NCBI RefSeq assembly: GCF_030265065.1 | Contig: NC_080411.1 | Span: 43,658,501 to 43,722,500, forward strand | Reading direction: 5' to 3' | DNA: 64,000 bases | Origin: Corythoichthys intestinalis | Taxonomy: Eukaryota; Chordata; Actinopteri; Syngnathiformes; Syngnathidae | Shown: positions 43,964 through 58,100 of the stretch, one piece after another | How the letters are laid out: each line of letters starts with the position of its first letter | Numbering within the stretch: position 1 is the stretch's first letter | Position numbers and translations under genes: made by a program | Notes under the pieces: generated by a model | Told to the model about the DNA's origin: nothing | What the model saw: the letters and a program-made list of their open reading frames with translations, nothing else | The model's database searches: none

Positions 43964-45650
43964 GATTAGCATAATCGCTACCTTGCTAAGCGCCAGGTAG
44001 TAACGTCTCATCAACAAAGAATACAAGCAATTTAACAACACAAAAGGCAATCTAACTCTCAACACCTCGGAAAGTTATTGATTCAGCAACCCAACATGAG
44101 TGTAGCAGTGAACTCTCTCTCTCTTGCCCTTGTCACTTGTGCCCGCAGCTTCAAATTACACACACACAAGGACCCAAACAGCACTCTTAATAGCTGCCGG
44201 CCACAATCGATTATCAAATTAGATGACAACTACTACAACTAATCGGTTAGTTGTTGCAGCCTTACACAAAATCTAATTTTCAATCTTTATAGGCCACCGC
44301 CATTTTTGTATTACATCAAATTCCCGCATGTTGGTGAAGCTAGGGGCTGCATCAAATTTCAGTGGGTCTGACAGTTTTATGGAACTTGGTTGAAAGATAA
44401 ACCTACAAATAGTTTTCACAAACCTTGTCCTTTCTAAAATTTTAAGAAAGAGGAACACATAACACACACATTTTACGAACCCCTTTTCATGTGCAAATGC
44501 ATCATTGTAGAATACTGATGTCATTGAATTGGTATTTTCGGCGTTTTCATTGCGGTGACTTCAAGGAGGAAAAGATCTAAGATCATTCCCTAATTTTAGA
44601 TAATAGTTATTGCATTAGTCAGCTTGTCTTATCCCTAGAGACACTGTTGAGCCATCAGTTCATCCTGCTGACAGACAAAGATTAAAGGCTCTCCTCTTCA
44701 ATTTACACATCGGTAACATGCCTAGATATTCTCTCATTTGTATTCCTCAAATGTCATAACAGCTTCATTCTGGTTTCACTTCATTAGTGTTTTGAAAAAA
44801 ATGTGATTTGAACTTTACATGAAAAATATATGTCACTTATTTGAGACGTACCTGCCAGTATTGTCAGTATTTTCATGATATTAGAGGGTTTAAAGAGGCA
44901 TTGAAGATAATTTTGCATCACTTAGTACATTAGAAAAATTGATCCAACATTTACTTCTTCTTAAAGTGTGTTTTTCCCCAGTATCAAGCAAAGTACTGTA
45001 TTAAAGTAACATCATATCTTAATATTATGATAGGGACATCTGTTAATCGTGCTTACAGTATATCGTTAAAATTACATTGCAAGTGGTGTTTTCTTGCTGT
45101 TTGTTGACTTCAGTTGCTTGTGACAACAGTGTGTGTGTGTAAGAGGGGATCTCAGGTCACAGTTTGTCAAGTCATACATCAAGATGCAATAGATGGGAAC
45201 TCAACCAAATACTTGACACTGATATGTAATATTAGGCCATATGGTAATATTTCTAAATCTGGCCACAAGATTCAAGGATATATGCTCTCTCAGGTAGCTT
45301 TAATCCACGTTTTAGCCTGACAAAGTATCCAATGACAATGTGGAACATTAGAGAGGTTGCACATCATTAGGAAATCTCATTACGTCCTTTGGTTAGCTGT
45401 TAAAATTGGACGGTTACATGATGCAAACCTTTAAAAATTATGAAATAATAGAGGACAAAATGACTTTTTTTTCTCATTCAAATGTAATTGAATAATTTTG
45501 TTTGAATTCAATTATTTTTATTTTATTTTATTCTATTTTTTTTGTTTTTTTTTTCTTCACTTTAATTTTCATGACTTTTATATAATAATGCAGTTGTCCC
45601 AGTTTTCAATTTACAAACAGATACAGACATTATATGACAATACAAGTAAT

Positions 45651-46260
45651 TAGGGATGTGCCGATTCGATCCCGTGATCGGAAATCGGGCCGATTACAAT
45701 ATTTTTAAGTGGATCAGAATCGGGTGAAAAGGATCGGGTTTTAATTTAAGATGTTTTACTGCTTCATGCTTGTACACTGCCACAGCCTCTCACCCTCCCT
45801 CCTGCTAAGCCGTGGGGCCAAACTGTCCAGTTTGCGTTTGGTACTTAAAGTTGATGATTGACAGGTTATTAGCTTTGATCTTGCCAGAGAAGCTTGGTAG
45901 TTCTACGATCAAAGGCACAAATGTGTCAGTCATTGTTAAACTTGCATAAATGTGCTGTGGCAATTCATTGTGTAAGTGAGAGGCTCTTCTCAGCAGCGTG
46001 AGCGTCAAACCTGGGTAGATTTGAGTGGACTCATTAAATGAAGCATTTAATAAAGACAAGCATTTTTCTTTGTTATTCTTGTTTAAAAATAATTCATATT
46101 ACGAAGGCGGCACAGTGGGACAGTAACAAGTTTGGAACTTTTGAAAAAACAAAACACAACTTTTTTTTGCCTGTCATCGGATCTGGACCCGGCCTCATCA
46201 GATTTGAAAAATCAGATGACTCGGACTTAGGTGCAAAAATTTGCGATCGGGAAATCCCTA
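45651..46260. mobile_element. hAT-type MITE, TAGGGAT termini, 610 bp
   Basis: It begins TAGGGATGTGCCGATTCGAT and ends GGGAAATCCCTA, with GATCGG/CCGATC subterminal motifs. Duplications CAAGTAAT (45643-45650) and CAAATAAT (46261-46268) match at 7 of 8. No coding content. 44273-45642 holds nothing recognisable. Confidence 0.75.
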
Positions 46261-46336
46261 CAAATAATAATGAGCTTTCCTTAAAAACAAAAAAAAGTTA
46301 CATTTATGTGTTTACAGAATTTCTTTTTGAAACAGG

Positions 46337-46470
46337 ATGTTGTCAAAGAAAGGAGAGCCGAGATCTTTCAGCAATGGGCGGCTAAGAGACCAATGGGAGA
46401 AAAGAACGCAGACGATAGCAGACCAGTGCAAACAGGAGGTGGAATTCAAGGAAAGAAGTTCCGTCAAATT
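46337..46470 (+). CDS. Exon 1 of the W-x-x-S-W gene
   Basis: It follows TTTTTGAAACAG and reads 'MLSKKGEPRSFSNGRLRDQW' and onward, ending with two bases of a codon before GTGAGC. A second frame is also open here, but only this one fits the phase of exon 2. The first residues are basic. Confidence 0.6.
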
Positions 46471-49400
46471 GTGAGCATCTCATGTTATTAACAATTTATA
46501 TCATTGTTTTATATATTTAGTGTATTAATGGTAGATAGAAACATTTAGCGTGATTTAAAATTTGTTTTGTTTCTATTAATAGATGGTTGTCAAAACCAAT
46601 GTTCCCTCTAAGCTGTGCGTGTGCACATATACTCAGCGCGCAAGAAAATCTATGCAGCGCACTAAATAAAATTCAACAGAAAAGTATTGTAGCGTCACTT
46701 GGACTACTGTAGGTGCTGCAATGATGTGTCAGCGCGACACTCCTATTGGTGGGTTTGATACGGCAATGCAACACTCCTATTGGTTCATTCGAGCCGGCAA
46801 CGCGACGCTGCCATTGGTGGGTTACCACACCACAATCGTATACAGTGGGATGGTGCGGAGAAAAATAAAGGGTGAAAAGTCAACTAGACTATTGTGCTGA
46901 TTTACTGAAGCAACATTCCGCTGCCAATTTTTGCAAGCGTTACAGTATTAATTAATATCTAAAAATAGAACTAATATAATCTAGTTAATTAGAACAGCAA
47001 AATTGTTTTCTATACCGTTTAACCCTAACTCAATGAGCAACAGGTGTCTAGCAAATAATATGACACAGTTCACTTTCACTTACGCTACGCAGCCAATCAT
47101 AGCAGTGATTGTGTGGTGCATATGTAACTATAATTTGTAAAATTATTTTAACTGATAGGTTGCCATTTTTGTTGATTTCGCTGTGCGGTGATGTCACAGG
47201 GCCCGCTGACGAACTTCCAGGATGTCACTCGTTAGCTACCCCAACATGTCGTCGGTTTTTGTGAGAACATTTTCAAGGTGAGCTATTGCGTGATCCAACT
47301 TATTCCAATATAATTATGTAGATTGTTAGCACCCAGAGCTGTCGTGTGTTTTACATACAGTACAGGGCAAAAGTTGGAACACACCTTGTCATTCGCGCAT
47401 TTTTATTTTCATGACTATTGATATTATAAACTCACCGAAGGTAATAAAACTATGAATGCACACGTGCGATTGTCAGGATCGGAATTGTGTCGTGGCAGAC
47501 TCTCCTCATTAAATTCGTCATCCGAGTGTCCTCCATGTCTTGTACATCCAACTCACGTTTAGCTACCTACAGTATGGGTGGTCCATATTAACAGAGGCAT
47601 AGCAAGGGTCCCAGGGGGCCCCAGGCAACAAGCAACATGGGGCCCTTTGAGCATGTGCAAGTAAGGGGGACAGTTGGACTTGGAGCAATAGCATATTTAA
47701 TAAATATTGCTAAAAGGAGTATTAAAATTGCTAATAAAATTGTTTAGGATTATTTTAGATGCATATCTGTTATATTTTTCTTATAGAGTATTCAACGAGG
47801 AATACGATAGACCCATTAATAGACTTTCTTGGAAAAAAATCACCATTTCTTTAAGTAGTCACATGAATAATGAGGTGGCCTGTGAAAACAAACATAAAAT
47901 ATTACAGCAAGGACTTTTTATTAAGTTCTTGGTGAATCACTTTTTGCGCATACATGCAGTGTTAAAATTGATTGGATTTGCTTAAACATATAATTGAGAC
48001 TGATAAGAGAATTGTTGGATAATCTGCCAAATGATTCCATGGTATTGAATCACTCCCAATACTTGTAACTACGACAGTGCGGTGAAGCTGAGTGTACTAA
48101 ATCTTTGTGTGCCAAATCTGTTGGCCCTCTGGGGGCCCCTGCTGGCTGGGGGCCCTAGGCAATTGCCTGCGTATGCCTAATGGGACGCTACGCCTCTGCA
48201 TATTAAGTGCTTGGCGCCATCAGCTATCCACCGTACCGCTGCAGCGGACGTGTCTGGATAAGTTTGAGTGGCAGCATCACTCATATTAGGTGCATACTGA
48301 ACCGACACACTTACTGCTTGATGAACTAACAGTAGAGGTGAATTATTAGCTTCCTCTGTGACTAGCGGTACGCCTGAAGGTTCGCCTACTGCTGTAGCGA
48401 CAGGAGCAGCTTGCTTGCTTGAGAGAACTGAGAGTTTATTGTCGTTGGCTTTATTGCGCGCATTTTACTCGCTATCCGAGTGTGTTAAGGCTTCTTGTGA
48501 GGGAAAATAGTTGGAACAGGATTTGATTTTAGTCTCCACTTATATCCAGCCGCTTCGGTGAGCTCTTTCATAAGTTGTCGTCGACTAAAAGCCTCGAACG
48601 CGGTAGGAGAAAAATGGCGAGAACAAAGCCTTGGGTCTTTGGGAAGTTTTGTCAGTCTACAGGCATTTTCCCAAAACTTTCTCCTCTTCTTGCCAATAGG
48701 AAATCTGTGGAGACTCACATCACACACCTGTTTGCAGTTGACTGCAAATTGCATCCATAAGCAGCACATCGTGGCAATTTATATACTGTATAATTGTTGT
48801 ACACAATTGGAAACGTCCCATTTACGTCATCACTCAGAGCCTGCAAAACATGGCACCAACTATCGGTCAAAATATGTACTAAATATTACAAAATATTGCC
48901 TTTGATATAACATTTTATGTGTTTCTAACAATATATTTTAGTACAATAGAATAATTGTGGTTTATTAGAGCCTACATGTCTTTAAGATCGAGGATCCCTT
49001 TATGATGGAATGGCTGTTGGTGTATGTGCAAATAGAACATGTTGGAATTCGCCCCCTGGCCAAGCCGCACGGAAAACGGCAACAGCCTAACGAAGTGGTG
49101 CTCCGCTGCTTAACGCTTCCGTGCGCCAACCAGGAGGGCGGATATTCCGCGCGTTCACCTCTTATGTTAACCCTTTGTACTGACTCCATATTCCAAAATT
49201 TGGAGAAGACTCACTGAAAGCAGGTTGACAATTTATTTGTCGACAATGGTCAAAAACAAGGCAAAAACAGACGACGGAGGGACAATTCTGGATCCAAAAC
49301 AAGGCTACATAGAAAATGTTTCCGAGCAGCAAATCTGTGTCATCTCAGTGTCCATTGTGTGGTGTGGTGGAGTAGGCCGGGCCGGTTTTGGGCGGTTAGG

Positions 49401-52400
49401 TTAGTCCGTGGATGGGACGTGGTTGCCACAGTGACCGACGCTGGTCTTTATGTTCCAAGCGCCCGCTATCAACTTTGTTATCCGGGCTCACTCTACTTGT
49501 TTGAGGACAGAGCGCGCTGCTCTTTGTCCTTGCAGAACTGATTGCAAGTTTTAGTGCGTCAATCTTGCTCGTGACGCACACGTTGGGCTTCTATGATAAG
49601 ATGGCGTTGTGTATCTATTCTGCTTTTCATTAAACTATGGTGTGCTATTTATTTTATATTAGGTGTGTTTAGAGTAGTTCAGTCCTACAGTAAATATGAG
49701 AAATGATACTATTCCCTGATTAATTATATTACGTGTGTTCGAATAATGCAAACAGTTAGACGGTGCCGACGAGAAAAGGTGCCATTTTTCCATTTCCCTT
49801 CAAACAACATGCGGTGAAACTTTGAGATTTTTTTTTTTAACTTGTCCTGTATAGCTGCTTAGACATGGAGAATAAGAATCTTGAGTGTCCTTATTGTCTA
49901 TAGATTTTTAATGTGGAAGTTTGATATACTCCCTTTGTGGTTGTTCATTATGTTTAATTTATTAACTCACCCCTGCCACAACTGGACCTTACCCAGGCCA
50001 AAGCATGGCTTTCACATTCGTTATAGTACAAGTAGTCCACGGGTTATGAATGAGTTTAGTACTACGTTGGCGACAACACCCGACTTTACGCCTTTAAATA
50101 CACCTAAATCTCAAAATAACTATCCAAAAACATGCATTATACGTCATTGAACTGTCCTCGCCAAGACGTTGGAGCAAAGTCCTGGCCTGACAGCGAGCTA
50201 AGCTCCGAAATGACAATGTCAGACGTCCGTGTGGTTTGCTGACTTTCTTCAGCTGCTCATGACGTAATCACTTGCAGAATGAAACTAAAATAAAAATGAA
50301 ATCAGTTTCATCTTCAGTAGCAGCAAATCAAACTTGTGTTTATAACTCGCTGCTGATACAGTAATAACAATAAAAACAAACGATTAGCATGTATCAGCTC
50401 GCGCCCCCACCTCATCAAAAACAATCACATACACTCGCCCCAAGTATTCGACCACTATTGAAAACGCACAATAAACAGTGCAAAAAGTGTTATAAACAGT
50501 ACAGGTGTTGCCTCTGTGGATGCTTTACAAGCAACAAATGTGCGCGCAGGCTTGCAGCTGTAAACTATCGCCTCTCTTTCTTTCACACGTCTCTCGTGGG
50601 TGTAAATGCGCTCTACCTCGTGTATGCGCGTGCATTTTTCTTCATATGTACATCCACTCTTACTCGCGTGCGGAAGCACTACCTGCTCTGCGCTTCCTGC
50701 GCCAAAATAAAAGCATGAATATCAAAACAAAAGTCAACATTATACTTTTTTTTTTAACTGACTGGAGACAAAATAGGCGACAAGACTAAGGCGTTGTAAA
50801 GTGGAAATCACGTAAGTGGGGTACGCCGTAACCCGGGGACTACCTGCACACATCTCATGAACGAGATTTTTGTCTTTTTCATTTTAAATGGGCCAAATCA
50901 ATTAGATTGAAAGTAAACTAATGCAATTTGCTGCTGTAATTTCATTGTTTTAATAAGACATGTAGCTTCCTATGATCTAAGGTTTTGAACAGGCGTGATA
51001 ATGGTGTGTGTGGCTACAGCGTACACATCCGATGTTGCTCACAGTGGTCCTTAGTGTGCTCAGGGAGCTTGTGTGTCTGCTCAGACGCATCAAAAATTAG
51101 AGGGAACATTGGTCAACACTATCAAATATTAAATGGTTTTGCTTTTGTTTGCTCATAGGCTTTTCTCCAAATGGAATTATCACTGGGCCCTGGTGGCCAG
51201 TGGAGACATGACAAAAAAGTTAGACTCCGGGGATGCAGAAAAAAACAAGCCAAAAATCAAATTCAAAATTGTACCTCCCCCTCCTCCCAAACCTAAAAGT
51301 AAACCTCCACCACCTCCTCCACGGAGAGAATCTCCTCAACCTCATATAGTGAAGCGTAAAGTTGAAGTGGACATATTCCGGTTACACTGGAGAGAGTCTT
51401 GGATGAGTTTGAAACCACCCAAGTATCTATTACTGAAGGCCAGTGAGTCAAAAATCCGAATCCAAGGATTTACAACTATAGATTTGGTCGGCAGCAACAA
51501 GTACAAAGCTGTGGGCTATGCAACAGAACCTGAATGTACATCTCCTGTTGATTGGCATCAATCCTGGAAGCAGGTAAAGCAAAAAAAGTTCAGAACAAGC
51601 AATGTGTGGTATTGAAATGTATACAGGAACTAATCAAGGGTGTAGGTTTGATCTTAATATTGGTAGGGACGATATTACAGCACAACCTAAACGTACACTT
51701 TTTGCAGGGGACGAGACATTAATTGGACCAAACAGACTGGGTAAACGGCGGTCAGGGCTACATTTCTCACCAATAAGAACTTAATTAATTGATAGGTTAA
51801 ATGATTAAGGCAAAAATAAATCTGTATTGATTTATACTAACTTCACACTGCAAAATTACAGTATAACATGTTAATCTGATATTTTATATTTTATATATAT
51901 TAGTCGAATAATTTTCTTCATCTTGTTTTGAGTTTTTAAGGCTAGTTAACAGATTAATGTGTCAGATTCTTCCACTTACTTTTACTAAATATTACCATTT
52001 GTTCTCATTAAGCCCAAAAATCTTAAAGACGGTCATTTTCCACCTAAAGCAAGAAAAAAATGCTATCAAATAATGTTTTGAACAATATCCATTCATAAAT
52101 TAAGAACATTTCTGACAAACAAGTTTTTTAAACATTAAATATTGAAGGTTTTTGCTTAAAATAAGTGTAAAGGTTATTTTCAGTTAGCTGTTAGAAAAAT
52201 TTAGTAAAATTTACTTGAAGCACTGGCAGATAATTTCACTTATTTCTAGTATAGTTACACTGATTCAAACCTTTGTTTTCAAAAACTACTGAAGAAACAT
52301 TTTGAAAACTTCTAGAATAAATGTCTAGATTTTGTTAGCAAATTTAAATTGCAATATTTGAACAAAAATTTGTGTATTAACATACAAAGAAATACAAAAT

Positions 52401-55098
52401 TGTTAATCATCTCTTAACGATCCAGGAATGCAAAAAAATAAAAAAAATAAAAAAAATTTGTCTTAATACCACTCAAAGTTTTCTGTCCAAATAAATTAAA
52501 TATAACCCAAAAACTTCTTAGTCAGGGGGAAAATAAATAAATACATAAATTAATTAATTAATTTTAAAAAAAGAAAATTAAAAAAATAAATAAAAATGGA
52601 GCCTTCCTTCACGAAAAAAACTACTGCTTTTGTCCACAAGCACAGCCAAACGCAACAAAAATGAAAGCTCATTTGAGCTGCTTTAAGAACCAAATAAGCA
52701 AAATATAAATGAAAACTGGGAAGAAGGGGGTAAACGTTGGTTCACTACATTTCTTACAGCTGAGCAGAGTTCACTATATTTCTCAGTTTAATTAACATTA
52801 ACATAGCAGAATATACATACAGGAGGACACTTCTCTCGAAGCAGCTTCCTACTCAGGTTGGCAAATTCACACAGTTTAATGTAATGGTAATGCTAAACTG
52901 TGATGCAGGTTGGACATTCAGGAGCAAAATTAGTGGTGTGTTCAACAATGACATTTGACATTACTTACAGTGGCTGCTGGCCGAAAAAAAAACTTCTTTG
53001 GTCCCTCCTCTTGGAAGCGGGCGGAGGGGGCAGCATGTCAACATGTAATTCTGTACTGCAAGAGAGTGTGCGTGGGGGGAGGAAGAGGGTGTGGGCCCAA
53101 GTCATCAGCTGATCAAACGTGCGTTTGAGGAATAAAACATGGACTGGCTCATTCAGCAAGTGAAAAAGGGGTCAATATAAGTCTGAAAATAATGAAAATA
53201 ATTCTATTAATAAAGGTAGGGGCAATTCTATTGTTACAACAATTGGGAAGACAATACAAAGGACCTATATAACTGAACACATTATATAATGCAAATAAGG
53301 TTGCTTAAAAGTTGGTGGGGACAATTTAAGCCTCCTGAAAAGTGTTTTGTCCCTACCGTCCAGCGGTGAAAGTGGGCCAGAACTGTCAGGAACGCAGTTC
53401 CGGTATAAGATTCAAGGCCAGACCGCAGTTCCGGTATAAGACTCAGGGCAGGAATGCTGTTCCGGTATAAGATTCAGAGCCGGAATGCTGTTCCGGAACA
53501 CGGTGCTTTGATTCTGAAAATATGACGACAACTGTCAAAACGCTATGTAAAAAAAAATTTTTTTTTAATGCTAAGCTGCCACACATGCAGTTCATCTCCA
53601 AGAAGAAAACAATCTACCAACATCAGATTTACAAACACAAGTGTTAACAACAAGCATAATAAAGTGCTTGTGTAGCATAATCCGTTTCCACCAATATTTA
53701 TTATTTATTTTATTCCACGGACGGCATGGAGGTTTCCCCAGCTGCTGCAATTATCTGAGTCTGACGATGATGAGTCATGTCAATGTGCGAATGCACGCAG
53801 CAAAGCAAAACGCCTGGACTCACTTATCATTTTAATTGGCTGACATACTGACATGTGATCAGCAGAGCTAGTTAACTCTGATTGGTTCAAATGTGCATGT
53901 TTTGTGGAACAGCAAAAAAAAAAAAAAAAAAGGTCGAATTGATGGGACAAAAAAGGACAATGCAACATAAAATGGATCAAATCTTGAAGAGCAACGAAAA
54001 AGTTGAGGAGGCTTATTTATCATATTTAGATTTATTTGCTCTGATGGGGAGGTTCAGAACATCAGTTGTCAATGTGCATTTTGGACTTAAATTTGTTCAT
54101 TCATGTTAGGATACTTATTCATTTCCTTATGATTTAAAAAAAAGCCAATGTTTACGCCATTTATAAAAGATATTCCATTTCAATCTGCTTAATATTTTTA
54201 ATTCATCATTTGTACTTATTTTTCTGAATGTATGTTACTTAAATCTTTGTTATTTAAAAAAAAAAAAAAGTAAATGTTTACATTCACTTCAATTTTAATG
54301 TACATCCTATGTTACTTAAGTAGTTAAAATTGAATTTATTTTTTTTATTTTTATTTTTATTTATTTATTTTTTTTTTAAACCTGTCCTGTTCAGCTGTTT
54401 GACACAGAGAATGGAAGTCTAAGTGCCCGGATTCTGAACAGTTTTAATGTTTCACATGGAGAGTCTGACATACTCCCATTGTGATCCTTCAAAATACCTT
54501 TTTATTATGACAAAGCAGCGAACAGGAAGGGATTATGGGGGTACAGAAGAAAAGAAATACAAGAGAAGAAAGAAAAGAAACACATAAACAACAACAAGAA
54601 ATACATTGAACATCTAAACTAGTTACTAATATGCTGGTGCTATCGTCAGCGAGATGTATTTCCGGTTTACACCATGTGGGGGCCAATTGGCCAGTGAAAG
54701 AGGAGAATGGGGGTGGGGGTGTCTATAAGACTATAAGCTAAGTGATTGAAAGGGGTAGAATGTACACAAATCAGTTCTGTGATCTAGAACCCAGTAATCG
54801 TGTGAATCTCTTATGAGTGTAAGCCCGTTGGCGACCAACCCTACGCCGCCGCATCGCCAATCCCGGCACCGGAAAATTGAAATTAAAATTGAAATTTGGC
54901 ATTTAGTATGTGAGGAAATGAGGGAAAATAAAAATTAGGAGATGGAGGTTGGGGTTATTGCTGTTTTTGTAAACTTTTATTTTATAAAATCATTGAAAAA
55001 ATACAATTTTGAATGAAAATCAGTTTTTGTATGTGTTATAGAAATAACTGTGCTTAAACAGTTTTCTTTGCATCTCAGTAATTTAAGAGGTTTGACAG

Positions 55099-55129
<31 letters not shown>

Positions 55130-58100
55130 GAACGAAAATAAATAAACATAATTTCTGGCTCTGTGGCAACCCTCATGTCAGGGAGTTCCGGCAATAAATT
55201 CTAGCCACTTTCACCCCTGCTACCGTCCCTATGCAAACCTACGCCCTTGGAATTAATAAATTGGGAAAAATAGGAATAGGAAACAATGACACAAGATTTG
55301 TTCTTGGCGATATTAAAATTTGTTTTTCGTTACAGGTAAAAGGTAAAACCACGTCAGAGTATTCTGTGGAGACACGGTTCCAAAGGGATACTTTGTTTGA
55401 CAGACATGTGGTCCCCAGTCCTGAAATAGGAGTATATCAGCTTCCTGTTTGGGCCGGCACTTGGAAAATTATGAACTTTGCTTTTAGACAACAGAAGCAA
55501 AAATGGGATTGCGACTGGCCTACTTTACAACCAAGTGTCAGAAACACGTTTCACAAAGTACAACAACTTTTAGAGCAGGTAAGTCTGGCATTGAATTTTC
55601 ACACTTATTTTATCAAATAATTTACCCCAAAATTTCTCTCAAACAGGATGAGCCTCCAGGGTGGGAAGATTCATGGAGGCTTTCAAAATCTACAATTCTA
55701 ACCGAAGACAGTACACTCCATGAGCTCACAGTTGAAACTAGGAAAATACATGATGTGCTCCCACTTGGGTGGCAGAAATCTTGGCTCAGCTCGGCACCTG
55801 CTCTGGAGGAAGAGGACGACCAAAAGGAAATTTGGAGTGCTTGTCGGCATTACAGGTTGTGCCTGAGGTGGGTTGTTTGTTGCATATCAATTTCAAAAAA
55901 CAGATGCTAACAGTGCGTTTTGATCATTGGCCTTATAGCAAAACTAGGTAACTTTCCAACCTTTATAAAATATTCCCATTGTGCATAGTACTGGAAGCAG
56001 TGCAGCAAAGAAAATACTATAAAATGAAAACAATACATCTTTGGGAATAAGGAAAAACAACACCATGAACTAAATGACAGAATTTTAGGTTTGTAAAGTA
56101 GGTCATCGCGTCAGCGTGTAGGCCAGTGGAGAAGGACTTGCTGACGACACGACACTGCCAGATACTATTTCAGCCAGGATTCGATGTACAGTAAATACCT
56201 CATGGGCTATGAAACCCTATGGTGGTTGCTCACTCGTTGAGCATATTTGTCATCATCACAGCATTCGGGGAATTTTGTCAGTTATACATGATCTTAAAAA
56301 TAATTTAAATCTGGTGGAAAAAGATTTTGTCGTTGTAAAAATTAATTTTTGAAATAGTAAAAATAGCAACTTGTGGTTGTAAAATATGCCACTTGTTGTT
56401 GAGCAAAAAAATGTAGTTATTTGTTGTTTTTTTTTAAGTAAAACTACTTTTTTGCTACAACTACAATTTTGTTTTGTGCAACTACAAGTTCATTTATTAC
56501 AACTACAAGTTACATTTGCACCAAACATAGCAATAAGATTTCATAGTACTTTTATTTTAAATGTTTGTATTTTTTTTTTAGGGCTGTCAAACGATTAAAA
56601 TTTAGCTTAAAAATTTAATTGTTATTAATCGCAATTCAAACCATCTCTAAAATATGCCATATTTTTCTGTAAATTATTGTTAGAATGGAAAGATAAGACA
56701 CAAGACGGATACATACATTCAACATACTGTACATAAGTGCTGTATTTGTTTATTATAACAATAAATCCACAAGATGGCATTAACATTATTAATATTCTTT
56801 CTGTTAAAGGGATCCACGAATAGAAAGACTTGTAGTTCTTAAAAGATAAATGTTAGTACAAGTTATACTAATTTTATATTAAATTAAATGTTTTCGTTTG
56901 AATAAAATTTCTAAAATTTTCAATCAAAAAATAAACTAGTAGCTCACCATTGTTGACGTCGCCGAGCGGGACGTCACATAGGCTCCCTGCCGTTCTTCCA
57001 CAGTGTCTTTAACTACGTAAGGTAGTGATTGAAATACACCACAAGGTGTCAATGGTGAGTTTTAAATTAACTTAGAAATCAAGCCAAATAGTGTGTTTTG
57101 TCCCTCGACTGACGCCGTAGTTTCCTGTTTGCTGGTCCATCCATTGTAATTCACGTCATTTGAGTGCTGGCTTCACAACGTACGAGACCTCAGATAGTTT
57201 TTATATTGTGACTAAATATTGCCATCCTGTGTATTTGTTGAACTAAACGAAATGTTTGAATAGAGTTTGACGAAAGTCTAAGTTTTATGTGTATTTTGCA
57301 TAGCTATTGTGATTGGGAATCCCAGTCCTCTTTGCACTGTTGTTTAACTGTGAGAATAGAGCCTCATTAATACAGATTGCAGCGCTTTTCTTTTTGTGAA
57401 TTTTTTTTTTTTTAAATATATTATTTTTGTTGTGCTTTCACTAAATGATACTTATGTTTGTTGTGAAGGAGTTGCTGAAACTTATGCCGATAAACGGCGC
57501 GTTCCAATGAACGCCTGTGTCCACTCGCCTTTTGTAATATTTTGATATAGAATTATCCGAGGCACCCTGAAGTGCACGCGGCACCAATGTTTACTCACAT
57601 GATGCAGGAGTGAGTTAGAGTTACGGCCTGCCGAGAGCCGTAAGCTGTGTTAATGTTGAAGCTGAATGTGCTAATAAAGAAACAAAGTGTCAGCACGTCG
57701 CGTGTGGTATACCTTTGTTAGGAAAAAGCACAAAACAAGACAACTTTCTCTGCCTCTTAGCTCTCAAGTGCGTCATTGTAATCTGTTTGAGGCAATGCAT
57801 GAGCGGATCATTCCGCGCATGCGTTAAATGCGTCAAATATTTTAACGTGATTGATTAAAAAAAAAATTACAGCCCGTTAACGTGATAAATTTGACAGCAC
57901 TATTTTTTTTTCTACAAATTATAGTTTTATTATAAATGTTTTTTAGTCTTAAAATACGGTGTTAAGTTATAAATAAAATATAATTTTGTTTCAAGTACAA
58001 TTCAACTACGGAACTTCTCTCTGTATTTCTGTAAACAGTCTTCCGCTCTAAACACCAAAGGAGACCTTCACTTTTTCTATTGTTGTTGTGTAATCATTAC

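Larger units (their letters stand above)
41670..44264. mobile_element. hAT-type element, GGTGCAAC-type termini, hosting two further hATs
   Basis: Left TAGGGGTGAAACTAAC and right GTTGCAGCCTTA are imperfect inverted termini of the common fish 'GGCTGCAACTAA' repeat. Candidate duplications TACATAAT and CACAAAAT match at 6 of 8. It contains nested insertions at 42300-42979 and 43043-43963. Confidence 0.6.
46597..51111. mobile_element. 4.5-kb element in intron 1, CAATGTTCCCTCTAA termini, 8-bp duplication
   Basis: Termini CAATGTTCCCTCTAA and TTAGAGGGAACATTG are perfectly inverted. GTCAAAAC (46589-46596) and GTCAACAC (51112-51119) match at 7 of 8. An 8-bp duplication fits hAT or P elements; a decayed THAP domain inside (48485-48790, minus strand) leans to a P-like or THAP-bearing element but may be in a nested insert. 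Other nested sequences are at 47360-47465 and 47593-48198. Confidence 0.7.
53361..55219. mobile_element. Nested hAT-type element, CAGCGGTGAAAGTGG termini, perfect duplication
   Basis: CAGCGGTGAAAGTGG and CCACTTTCACCCCTG are inverted. CTACCGTC flanks at 53353-53360 and 55220-55227. It contains a short minisatellite and a dispersed-repeat copy (54360-54895). Confidence 0.88.
51635..55249. mobile_element. CAAGGG-family hAT-type element in intron 2, 3.6 kb with nested insert
   Basis: Left CAAGGGTGTAGGTTTG and right CAAACCTACGCCCTTG are inverted. GAACTAAT (51627-51634) and GAATTAAT (55250-55257) match at 7 of 8. Without the nested 53361-55219 element it is about 1.75 kb. No transposase is recognised. 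Confidence 0.85.

Noticed and set aside
46306-46491. Alternative exon 1 frame reading 'DVVKERRAEIFQQWAAKRP'
   Set aside because: It is open but its phase does not join to exon 2, while the ATG frame at 46337 does.
49359-50720. Several ORFs of 60-110 codons in the 4.5-kb intronic element
   Set aside because: No recognisable domain, no splice logic, and length within chance expectation for this composition.
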